From: Gammaproteobacteria bacterium
GTDB lineage: Bacteria; Pseudomonadota; Gammaproteobacteria; Steroidobacterales; Steroidobacteraceae
Direction: 5' to 3'
Length of the DNA stretch: 64,000 nucleotides
Assembly: GCA_021773365.1 (NCBI GenBank)
Contig: JAJFKF010000042.1
Coordinates: 1 to 64,000 of the forward strand
A model generated the notes under the pieces. That model saw only the letters and a list, made by a program, of their open reading frames with translations, was not told the origin of the DNA and did no database searches. The first letter of the stretch is position 1. Every line of letters begins with the position of its first letter. The translations under genes and the position numbers were made by a program. Of the stretch, positions 28,514 through 36,324 are shown one piece after another.

Positions 28514-28726
28514 TCAGGTCGCCTTGCCGCGGATGTCGCGCAGCAGCGGCGGCCACCAACAGCACGACAAACAATGCCGGCAGGATGCGCCGGGCGCAAA
28601 GAACACATCGACGCCAACGCAACCTCCGCCAAAACCGGGAACGTCGGCGTGGTAAAACACCACGGCAATAACGGCGATCGCCCTTAACCCGTCGATGTCA
28701 GGCCGGTAGGTGGGCGCAGTCCGCAT
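28514..28726 (-). pseudogene. Remnant of an acyltransferase-3 (OafA/YrhL-like) gene
   Basis: The 70-codon frame starts with [20 protein letters not shown], the hallmark N-terminus of acyltransferase-3 membrane enzymes, and runs to GVDVFF. Immediately after, the sequence continues in another frame as [19 protein letters not shown], which in intact enzymes lies some 30 residues further on. About 30 codons have therefore been deleted with a frameshift, and the rest of the gene (normally 350-650 residues) is missing before the ABC exporter start. Its ATG sits just after the stop of the B12 radical SAM gene. O-acylation of the product was probably once part of this pathway. Confidence 0.8.
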
Positions 28727-28727
28727 C

Positions 28728-30242
28728 TCAGAGTCCCGAAATCCGCGGATCCCACAACCGGATAAACCGCCTGGAGAAATCAAGCTCCCACGGACGGCCG
28801 TAGCGCCCGTAGCTGTAACGCCAGGAGGCCAGTCCCCGCAACGCCGCCTTGCCCCAGGCCGGCGAGCGCACGTCGGTGATCGTCGGGAAACGACATCCCA
28901 GCACTGTGCTGAAATCGCGGATCCGCTCACGCAGGCGCGGCGTAAGCCAGGGTGTGTCCGTGTGGCACCAGTAGGCCGACCACTGTGGTTCGGCCCACTC
29001 CTGCGCGGTAGCTGGAAACACCAGCGGCGCACCGTCGCTGCCGCGCAGGGCGGCGATGGTGCGCTCCACATGCGGACTGGCTTCGCCCGGCGCCGGCGGC
29101 AGTGGCGCGTAGACGTACAGCATGATCTCGGTGCGCGGATGCACCCGTTTGATGTGGCGGATGAACTCGAAGGTCCGCTCCGTCTCGCCTTCCGGATCCT
29201 GCGGCGGAGCAAGCATGAAGGACAGCTCGGGAATCACGCCGTTACGGCGACAGATCTCGACCGCTGCCAGCGTCTGGTCGGTGGACGTGCCCTTGCGCAT
29301 GTCATGCAGCAGCCAGTCACTGGGCGACTCGGCGCCGATGTAGGCCATGCGCAGGCGGCTCTTGCGCACCAGCGCCCAGGATTGCGGTGAGAGATTCAAC
29401 AGCGCATCGGAGCGGGCGAAGCACCACCACGGCAGCTGCAGCCTCGCCAGCACTTCCAGCAGCGGGGCGGTATCTTCCTCGCGATCGAAGAAGTTGTGAT
29501 CAAAGAACTGAATGGAATCCGCGCCATAACGCTCGACCAGAAACTGCAGTTCCGCCTCGAGTCGCTGCGCCGTCGGCAGCGCGGTCTTGCCGCGGAACAT
29601 CGCCGCCACACCACAGAAGGTGCAGCGGAAGCGGCAGCCCAGCGCCGCCTGCAGCCCGCTGGTGCGCTGTCCGAGAAAGGTTCTGCCCAGGTACTGTTGC
29701 GGATCGCCCAGGCGCTCGTACGGCAGCCGGCGCAGCATGCCGGCCGCGGAGAACGGACGGCGGGGGTTATGCACGATCCCTTCCGCGCCCCGCCATGACA
29801 GTCCGGCGATCGCGGCGGGTGGGCGGGCAATGCCACCGAGTATGCTGTCAAGCAGTTCAACAAACGTGTCCTCGCCCTGCCCCCTGACGGCATAGTCGAC
29901 ATAGGGCGCCGCCAGGCTGGCCTCCGCGCAGATGGTCGGGAAGTGCCCGCCCCAGATGATGGGCACGGCCGGGAAACGCTCGCGGATGGCCCGCGACAAT
30001 AGGATGGCGGTGCGCAGCTGCGGACCACCCATGACGCTGACACCGACGGCGTCGATACCGCCCACTTCGATCCTGCGCAGCGCGGTGGCGATGAAGTGCC
30101 GATCAACGTTGCCATCAACTATGGAGGAGGCGTAATGCCCCTCCAGCGCCGCGGAGAGATTGAGCACCGCAAATGGAAAACGCGCATTGCGTCGTTTGGT
30201 GATGGCCGGGTTGACCAGCAGGATGTGCCCGCGCGCGCTCAT
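28728..30242 (-). CDS. B12-binding radical SAM protein
   Basis: 504 residues. The N-terminal cobalamin-type domain (residues about 5-150) includes [27 protein letters not shown] and IIWGGHFPT. The radical SAM domain has cluster motif CRFRCTFC and the strand IQFFDHNFF. This is the second class B-like enzyme of the locus and differs clearly from the one at 17241. Its start overlaps the amidohydrolase stop (ATGA), and the stop precedes the acyltransferase remnant by one base, so it belongs to a coupled minus-strand operon. C-methylation or a radical rearrangement is possible; the substrate is unknown. Confidence 0.92.
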   Translation of the reverse strand: MSARGHILLVNPAITKRRNARFPFAVLNLSAALEGHYASSIVDGNVDRHFIATALRRIEVGGIDAVGVSVMGGPQLRTAILLSRAIRERFPAVPIIWGGHFPTICAEASLAAPYVDYAVRGQGEDTFVELLDSILGGIARPPAAIAGLSWRGAEGIVHNPRRPFSAAGMLRRLPYERLGDPQQYLGRTFLGQRTSGLQAALGCRFRCTFCGVAAMFRGKTALPTAQRLEAELQFLVERYGADSIQFFDHNFFDREEDTAPLLEVLARLQLPWWCFARSDALLNLSPQSWALVRKSRLRMAYIGAESPSDWLLHDMRKGTSTDQTLAAVEICRRNGVIPELSFMLAPPQDPEGETERTFEFIRHIKRVHPRTEIMLYVYAPLPPAPGEASPHVERTIAALRGSDGAPLVFPATAQEWAEPQWSAYWCHTDTPWLTPRLRERIRDFSTVLGCRFPTITDVRSPAWGKAALRGLASWRYSYGRYGRPWELDFSRRFIRLWDPRISGL

Positions 30243-31414
30243 GCGGCCCGCCAGTGCGCAGCCACCAGCTCCAGCCCCGTTTCAGCCGCACCCGCCCGCG
30301 ACAGCAGCGCGGCAATCCTCGCATCAAGCACCATCGCCCTGCCGTCCACCCGCGCCCTGGTCCAGTCGATGGCGGGCGATACCGGTTCCGCGTAATGCTT
30401 CTCGCCGTATCGGGCGACGCCATCGATCACCACCAGCCGCACTGACTCCCGGTCCACTGCCCACAGCGGCGTTCCGGCAGCCAGGACGAGAAGATCGGCC
30501 ACCGCGCCCGTTTCGAGTCTGCCCCGCTCCGGCATGCGCAGCAGGCACGCCGCGCGGTGCGTCACCAGTGGCAGCAGCGCCGCCTCGGTCATACCACTGC
30601 TGCGGTGCGCGATGCGCAGCTCCGCCAGCAGATCGAATGCTCCGCTCAGGCGCGAATCCGTGCCCAGCGTCACGCGGCCGCGCGCCACCAGGTCATCGAC
30701 CTGCGCCGTGCGGCCGAACAGCGCGGTGTTTGAAGACGGACACCACACCAGTCCCCCACCCGCATCGGCAAGCCGTTGCCGCTGCGCATCCGTCAACGCG
30801 ACGCCATGCACGAGCAGGGTGTCGGGCCCCAGGCAATCGAGCGCATCCAGGCGTTCGAATTCCTCCGCGGCCGCGGCGTCGATGCCCTCTGCCGCGTGAA
30901 TGATCCATGGTTGGCCCGCCGGCGTAGCGCGACATGCAGTGCGGACCTTCTCCTCCCCATCGAGGTACAGGGAATGCGACCAGCCATAGCGGGCGAGGAC
31001 ACGCACCGGGAAATCCGCGCCGGCGAGCGGCGGGTAGAACGGATCGTGATGGGCCACGGTGGTCACGCCGGCCAGCAGGTTCTTCATGCCGCCCGTGAGC
31101 AGCCGCGCATCGCGGCACACCGCCACGCCGGCCGCGAACGCCGGGTCCGCGCGGCGATGCGCGTCCACGTCTTCTATCCATTCGCGCACATGCCGGTAGC
31201 GCCTGCCGAAGTCCGCCGGTGGCAAGCCGTTGAGCTGCAGATGATCGTGCGCGTTGATCAGCCCGGGCAGCAGCCGGTCACCACACAGATCGATCACCCG
31301 ATCCTGCGGATGCGGCCGCCCGCCGATCGCCGCGATGCGCGGACCGACGACCCGCAGGCTCGCGGCCGGCTGCGCCTCGCCCATGTCGGCATTGATGAAG
31401 GTGATGGCGTTCAT
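30239..31414 (-). CDS. Metal-dependent amidohydrolase (TRZ/ATZ-like)
   Basis: 391 residues from the ATG at 31414, chosen for its ATGA overlap with the methyltransferase stop; the longer open frame upstream is antisense-free shadow of that gene. Metal ligands are visible: H56 and H58 in NAHDH, His in IHAAEG, His in LVHGVAL and the catalytic Asp in LGTDSRLSG. The flanking beta-sandwich segments (INADMG at the start, GAVADLLVLA near the end) are also present. The family deaminates or hydrolyses C-N bonds on heterocycles and related compounds. Within this operon it probably acts on a pathway intermediate. Confidence 0.88.
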   Translation of the reverse strand: MNAITFINADMGEAQPAASLRVVGPRIAAIGGRPHPQDRVIDLCGDRLLPGLINAHDHLQLNGLPPADFGRRYRHVREWIEDVDAHRRADPAFAAGVAVCRDARLLTGGMKNLLAGVTTVAHHDPFYPPLAGADFPVRVLARYGWSHSLYLDGEEKVRTACRATPAGQPWIIHAAEGIDAAAAEEFERLDALDCLGPDTLLVHGVALTDAQRQRLADAGGGLVWCPSSNTALFGRTAQVDDLVARGRVTLGTDSRLSGAFDLLAELRIAHRSSGMTEAALLPLVTHRAACLLRMPERGRLETGAVADLLVLAAGTPLWAVDRESVRLVVIDGVARYGEKHYAEPVSPAIDWTRARVDGRAMVLDARIAALLSRAGAAETGLELVAAHWRAA

Positions 31415-32082
31415 TTGCGCGCGCGGACCACCAGTACAATGGGCACGCCGTGCCAGCGACGATAGAAGTCCTCGCAGCCCGGAAAGGTTTCGCGCATCTG
31501 CACGCCGACACGGATCTCCTGAACCGTCTCCACGTTCAACCCGGCCGCCGTCATGACCCGCCCCTGCAGCGCCGTATCGTAACGGCGGTGCGGCACCTTG
31601 CAGGTGCGCTGGTCGCGATCTTTGAAGGCGCGGACGATGCCCGCCTTCGTAGCCTCGGGATGGAAATCGGAGTAAAGAAAAGTGCCGCCGCGATCGAGTA
31701 CGCGAACCACCTCCGCCACCCAGCGGCGGAACGAACTCGCATGCCCCGCAGCCAGTCCGCTGACCACCAGGTCGAAGGACGCGTCCGCGAACGGCAGGCG
31801 CATCATGTCTGCGCGCACTTTCGTGCCGGAAATCATCCTGGCCAGCATGGCCGCACTGAAATCCAGAGACACGATCCGCGCGACTCCGCTCGCCTGCAGC
31901 AGCCGCGAATAGCGGCCCGTGCCGCAGGCGAGGTCCAGCGCACTGCCCGCAGTGGCCCGCGGCCAGCATTCCAGCATGGCGCGCTGCTCGGCGCGCATCA
32001 GCGGATTGTGCGGTTCGGGTTCGTAAAGCGGCGCCCAGCGTTCGTAGGCCGCGAGCGTCGTCGCCGACACGGTGCTTCTCAT
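31411..32082 (-). CDS. Class I SAM-dependent methyltransferase
   Basis: 223 residues from the ATG at 32082, which overlaps the stop of the radical SAM gene as ATGA. The SAM motif ALDLACGTGRYSRLL is at about residues 48-62, then SLDFSAAMLARM and MMRLPFADASFDLVVSGLA. It resembles UbiE-like methyltransferases. Both ends overlap neighbours, so it is firmly in the minus-strand tailoring operon. The acceptor is unknown. Confidence 0.9.
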   Translation of the reverse strand: MRSTVSATTLAAYERWAPLYEPEPHNPLMRAEQRAMLECWPRATAGSALDLACGTGRYSRLLQASGVARIVSLDFSAAMLARMISGTKVRADMMRLPFADASFDLVVSGLAAGHASSFRRWVAEVVRVLDRGGTFLYSDFHPEATKAGIVRAFKDRDQRTCKVPHRRYDTALQGRVMTAAGLNVETVQEIRVGVQMRETFPGCEDFYRRWHGVPIVLVVRARK

Positions 32083-33173
32083 GCATTCACTGCCGGCAGC
32101 AGCGATGCCGCATCGGCGCCGGGTTCGCGCCACAGCGAGCACACACATCTGGCGCACTCGGGGCGGCGGCCACCCCTGATGTCCCGCCGCAATGCCACCA
32201 TGGCGTCATCTTCCAGCACCGCGGCAAGGCCGTCGCCCGCCACGGCCGGACCGGGAATAAAGAAGCACGGATGGACCCGCGAACCGGCATCGATCACCGC
32301 GGAAAACTCCGGCGCATTGCAGCGCACCGGCGGATACGCCGCGCGTCCCTGGATGGCGGCGAAGTACTGGTGGATGCGGCGAAGCTTATCCGGATGTTCC
32401 ACGATGAAGCCCGTGGCGAAGTCCCCGGCGCATTCCCGCTCCAGGTGGCTGATGAGTCCATCGAACAGGGGGAGGTCCTGCGGTCCCAGCGCCAGGTCGG
32501 CGGCAAAGCCTTGTTCGCGGCCGAAGGCGTGGGGGTTGGCGATATCGACGGCAAGAAACGAAACATCGCGCGCGCGCAGACGCCGCGCCAGGCCGACAAA
32601 CACCGCCAGCTCGCGATAGTTCGCCCGCTGCAGCGTCACCCGGATACCGGCCGGCAGGCCGGCGTCGGCGACGGCGCGGATGCCTGCACACACCTTGCCG
32701 AAGGCATCCAGCCCGCGGATGGCGGCGTAGGTGGCGCGGCAGGTACCGTCCAGCGAAACGGTGACGGCATCAAACAACTCACTCACGCGCCGGGCATGCT
32801 TGGCCAGCGACAACCCCGAACTCAGCAACCACAGCTTCATGCCCCTGTCGCGCAGCAGGCGCGCGATCCGCTCCCACTCGGGATTGAGCAGCGGCTCCCC
32901 GCCGGAAACCAGCACCACGCGGGTATCGAGCGCTGTGAGGTCGGGTATCAGACGGCTGACCGCCTCCAGATCGAGATCCTTCCGGCCGTGACGCCAGTAA
33001 TCGCAGGTCACGCAGCGGGAATTGCACCGTTCGGTCAGGTACAGCACCGCCAGCGGCAGGGAGCGCTTTGACAGATTGTTTTGAAGGGGTTGACGCAACA
33101 CGTTGCCGGTGAGTACCGGAATGGCGAGCGCGGGTTCAATGCGCCCGACCGGGCACACTGAACCCGCGTTCAC
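32079..33173 (-). CDS. Radical SAM protein with SPASM-like C-terminus
   Basis: 364 residues starting at a GTG; other starts within the first 30 codons are possible. The cluster motif is CNSRCVTC near residue 50, followed by LVSGGEPLLNPEW and VSLDGTCRATY, all typical of peptide-modifying and PqqE/MoaA-like radical SAM enzymes. The C-terminus has cysteines in VRCNAPEFS, VHPCFFIPG and CARCVCSLW, consistent with an auxiliary cluster. It is the first gene of the minus-strand operon and is divergent from the methyltransferase at 33238. Confidence 0.9.
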   Translation of the reverse strand: MNAGSVCPVGRIEPALAIPVLTGNVLRQPLQNNLSKRSLPLAVLYLTERCNSRCVTCDYWRHGRKDLDLEAVSRLIPDLTALDTRVVLVSGGEPLLNPEWERIARLLRDRGMKLWLLSSGLSLAKHARRVSELFDAVTVSLDGTCRATYAAIRGLDAFGKVCAGIRAVADAGLPAGIRVTLQRANYRELAVFVGLARRLRARDVSFLAVDIANPHAFGREQGFAADLALGPQDLPLFDGLISHLERECAGDFATGFIVEHPDKLRRIHQYFAAIQGRAAYPPVRCNAPEFSAVIDAGSRVHPCFFIPGPAVAGDGLAAVLEDDAMVALRRDIRGGRRPECARCVCSLWREPGADAASLLPAVNA

Positions 33174-33237
33174 CTGGCCACGACAGGGCGCATGGATGCT
33201 ATCGTGCGCAGCGCCGTAGCGTAGTCAGTATTCAGGG

Positions 33238-34137
33238 GTGCAGGCAACTGTCGTGAATGACCAGCGATCCGCAGTACCGCCCGGTCTGCTCGGAGACACC
33301 ACCGCGCGGGACTACGCGCGCAAGCTGCAGTTGTTCAATGCCTTTGCCGAACCGGAACTGCGCCGGGCCATCGCCGGTCTCGAACTTCGGCCGGGTATGG
33401 ACATCCTGGACGCCGGCTGTGGCAGCGCAGAGGCGCTGCGGTGGCTGGGTGCGGCAGCCCATCCGGCCGGCCGACTGGTCGGCATGGACCTGGCGGTGGC
33501 CCATGTCAGGACGGCACTGCCGCATGCTCCGCCTTCCAGCCTGATCGTACAGGGTGATCTGCGCCAGCTGCCGTTCCCCCCGGGCAGCTTCGATCTGATC
33601 TGGTGCGTCAACACCATCAATCACCTCCCCAACCCGCTGCAGGCGGTGACGGAACTGACGGCGCTGCTGCGTCCCGGCGGACGAATCGCGCTGGGGCAAA
33701 GCGCCCTGCTGCCCGGCATGTACTTCGCATGGGACGCACGCCTGGAGCGGCGGGTCGAGGAGGCGGTGCGCCGCTACTACCGGGAACGCTACGCCGTCGA
33801 TGAGCGCAGGCTGACGGGGATACGCGCATTGGTGGGCCTGCTGCACGGAGCGGGCCTGCGGTCAATCGACGCAAAAACCCACGTCATCGAACGAATGCAA
33901 CCGCTGCGGCCCGAGGACGAAAACTACCTGCTCGAGGCGATCTTCCGCGGCACCTGGGGCGAACGGCTGCGCCCCTACCTCGCGGCCGACGATCAGGCTG
34001 AGCTCGACCTTCTATGCGATCCGCGGCAGGAAGGCTTCGCGCTGCGCCGGCCGGATTTCCATTTTCTTCAAACCTTCACCCTCGTGACCGGTGTCAGGCC
34101 GTTGAATCACGGACATCCGATGCGCATGACGGGGTGA
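33238..34137 (+). CDS. Class I SAM-dependent methyltransferase
   Basis: 299 residues from a GTG; a second GTG five codons later could equally be used. The SAM motif is ILDAGCGSAEALRWLG, then GMDLAVAHV and QGDLRQLPFPPGSFDLIWCVNTINHL. This is the third methyltransferase of the locus and reads away from the minus-strand operon over a 64-base intergenic gap. It ends 25 bases before the S9 peptidase stop. The acceptor is unknown. Confidence 0.88.
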   Translation: MQATVVNDQRSAVPPGLLGDTTARDYARKLQLFNAFAEPELRRAIAGLELRPGMDILDAGCGSAEALRWLGAAAHPAGRLVGMDLAVAHVRTALPHAPPSSLIVQGDLRQLPFPPGSFDLIWCVNTINHLPNPLQAVTELTALLRPGGRIALGQSALLPGMYFAWDARLERRVEEAVRRYYRERYAVDERRLTGIRALVGLLHGAGLRSIDAKTHVIERMQPLRPEDENYLLEAIFRGTWGERLRPYLAADDQAELDLLCDPRQEGFALRRPDFHFLQTFTLVTGVRPLNHGHPMRMTG

Positions 34138-34162
34138 CAATGAGGCTCGCGGACCAGCTCCG

Positions 34163-36313
34163 CTACTGCCCGAATGAGTATTCCCGCGCCCGTCCCTTAT
34201 GCGGATAGGCAATGCCACGCACCCACCGATCCAGCCACTCTGCAGTTCTAACCAGACTATCCACAATCGCGGCTGGCCGCCTCAGAACGTGGCCTTCGTC
34301 ATACACGAACGCCGCGCTGGGCACTTCATGACGGCGCAGTGCGGCCAGAAACCGCTCCGCCTCCGGCGCCAGGTTGTTCGCACCGTACAGGAGCAGAGTG
34401 GGCGTATGAATACGGTCGGCATTGAGGGCAGGCGAATCGGCGAGCATGCGCGCTCGCACATCAGGATCAAGATGATCGGTAATACCGATGAGATCGCGTT
34501 GCGCAAGTATACGATAGCTGTCCGCTGGCGGCGGATAGAAAAACCTCAGCTGATCAACTGCGCCTTCATTGATGACCGCTGCCTTGAAACGATCCGTCTG
34601 CGTTATGGTGTAGGCGGTAAGTACACCACCGTAGCTGAAGCCCAATACACCGAGCTGTTCCGAATCGGCAATGCCGCGGCTGATCAGCTCATCTATTCCT
34701 GCCATGGCATCGCCATAAGGACCACGAACATTGCTCTTGTCGGTGCGAATACCCGACAGCAGCTCATCCTCATAGCCGCCACGCCCGCGCGTATTGGGTA
34801 TCAGGACCGAGTATCCACGCAGCACCAGGTACAGCGGCACACCGCCCCAGGCTTCAGTTGCGAATCCCTGACGCACCATGGTCGGGCCGCCGTGCAGATA
34901 GAGCAGCACCGGCCCGGGTTTCCCGGCGGGCACATCACCTGCAGCCAATGCCGGCGTGGCCAGCAATCCATGGATGGAATAGCGATGATCGGCGCTGCGC
35001 CAGACCAGCTTCTCAACACCAACCCCCTGCCCCAGCATGAAATCCGGGGCCAGTGCTTCCAGAACCTGCGCCTGCCCTGAGGGCTCTCCCTGCGCATCGA
35101 GATTGGCATAGAGCAGCTGCGGCGGCGTTGTGAACGTACTGCGCACAAACACCATACGATGTGCGTCCCGACTGAAGGCATAGGAGCCATCATCCGCAGG
35201 TGTTGAGCCGGAACCGGTGGCAACGCGCGGCAATGGAGCACTCACCGACCCGTCGCGGACATTTGCGCGCATGAGGCGCGTCGTCATGTCCAGGGACACG
35301 GAAAACAGGAATCGATCTTCCTCACCCAGCCAGACCTGGGGCGATCCGCGCGGCGCCCCACTGAAACGCATCACATCGCCGCCGGATGCGGCAATCACTG
35401 CCGGCCAGCCGCCATGGTAGTCCGGCTTTCCATGATGAGTCTCAAAGGCGATCCATTGTCCATCACCAGACCATACGGGCGCTCCGTCCATCCCGGGACG
35501 CACCACCAGCTGCTTCAACGTGCGCGTCTCGACATCGACCACAAACAGATCCGTGTCGGTATTCTGGCTGTCGTACTGATGGTCGAGGACAACTGCCAGC
35601 CGCTTCTCATCCGGCGACCACGCAAAGCCGCGGCGCCGGGCAACATGAACGGACTCTGGCGTCAGCTGCCGGACTTTGCCGGACTCCACATCAAGCACAA
35701 ACAGCGCCCGGGTTGGACCTGCCTGCGGCTTCCATTGCTCCAGCAATACCCCGCGTCGCGGATCCAGTCCCGCGGGGTCTGCTGTCGGTGGCAGCGAAGC
35801 CGTAAATGCCACGTACGTTCCGCGGGGCGACCACTGGTAATCGTCGCCAACAGCCCGGGCTACGCTTGCTGCGAAATCCGCAGGCAGCTGCGTGGTCTTC
35901 GATGTGGCCACATCGTAGGAGCTAAAGACTCGCTGACCATCGGCAGAGCTGGCAAGAAATCCAAGACTCTGTGCCGACGGATGCCAGCGCACCGCCTGCA
36001 TCCCGACCGGCAGAACTACCGGCGCATCGGGCTCACCACCCGCTGGCTGCAAACGCTGCAGCCGCCGTTGTTCGACTATGGTGTTGTTTGCTACGGAATG
36101 GCGCGCTACCGAGTAGACAACCCACTCGCCGTCAGGCGAAAGCTGCGCCCTGCCCGCCTCGCCGAACTGAGGTATCTCAGCGAATACCCGTGCCAGCGCC
36201 TCGGCAGACATGCCCGGCGGCTGATCTGCCGCCAGGCTGCCTGATCCCCACAATACCGCGCATTGCACCCAGACCAGCTGTCTCCATGGCCTTCTTCCGG
36301 CTGGGTGCACCAC
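34163..36313 (-). CDS. S9 family (prolyl oligopeptidase-like) peptidase, isopeptidase-type neighbourhood
   Basis: 716 residues starting at a GTG, with a signal peptide (QLVWVQCAVLWGSGSLAA). A beta-propeller-like region (about 40-440, with LSPDGEWVVYS and WSPDEKRLAVV repeats) precedes the alpha/beta-hydrolase domain. The nucleophile is S560 in GFSYGG and the histidine is H675 in DEGH. The residue at the usual position of the catalytic acid, 28 residues before the His, is Asn (N647, in GANNLAP) rather than Asp. S9 enzymes beside a TBDR and FecI/FecR include the lasso-peptide isopeptidases (AtxE group), but no lasso genes are present. It starts 11 bases after the TBDR stop. Confidence 0.88.
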   Translation of the reverse strand: MVHPAGRRPWRQLVWVQCAVLWGSGSLAADQPPGMSAEALARVFAEIPQFGEAGRAQLSPDGEWVVYSVARHSVANNTIVEQRRLQRLQPAGGEPDAPVVLPVGMQAVRWHPSAQSLGFLASSADGQRVFSSYDVATSKTTQLPADFAASVARAVGDDYQWSPRGTYVAFTASLPPTADPAGLDPRRGVLLEQWKPQAGPTRALFVLDVESGKVRQLTPESVHVARRRGFAWSPDEKRLAVVLDHQYDSQNTDTDLFVVDVETRTLKQLVVRPGMDGAPVWSGDGQWIAFETHHGKPDYHGGWPAVIAASGGDVMRFSGAPRGSPQVWLGEEDRFLFSVSLDMTTRLMRANVRDGSVSAPLPRVATGSGSTPADDGSYAFSRDAHRMVFVRSTFTTPPQLLYANLDAQGEPSGQAQVLEALAPDFMLGQGVGVEKLVWRSADHRYSIHGLLATPALAAGDVPAGKPGPVLLYLHGGPTMVRQGFATEAWGGVPLYLVLRGYSVLIPNTRGRGGYEDELLSGIRTDKSNVRGPYGDAMAGIDELISRGIADSEQLGVLGFSYGGVLTAYTITQTDRFKAAVINEGAVDQLRFFYPPPADSYRILAQRDLIGITDHLDPDVRARMLADSPALNADRIHTPTLLLYGANNLAPEAERFLAALRRHEVPSAAFVYDEGHVLRRPAAIVDSLVRTAEWLDRWVRGIAYPHKGRAREYSFGQ

Positions 36314-36324
36314 GCATGCCTCGC

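Noticed and set aside
31415-32086. Upstream extension of the amidohydrolase reading frame
   Set aside because: This part overlaps the methyltransferase gene in another frame and lacks amidohydrolase features; the ATGA start at 31414 is better supported.
17079-34162. Search for a lasso or other RiPP precursor near the kinase and radical SAM genes
   Set aside because: The gaps are 10-160 bases and hold no short ORF with a leader/core pattern; no lasso cyclase (asparagine synthase-like) or transglutaminase-like protease gene is present, so a lasso-peptide call is not supported.
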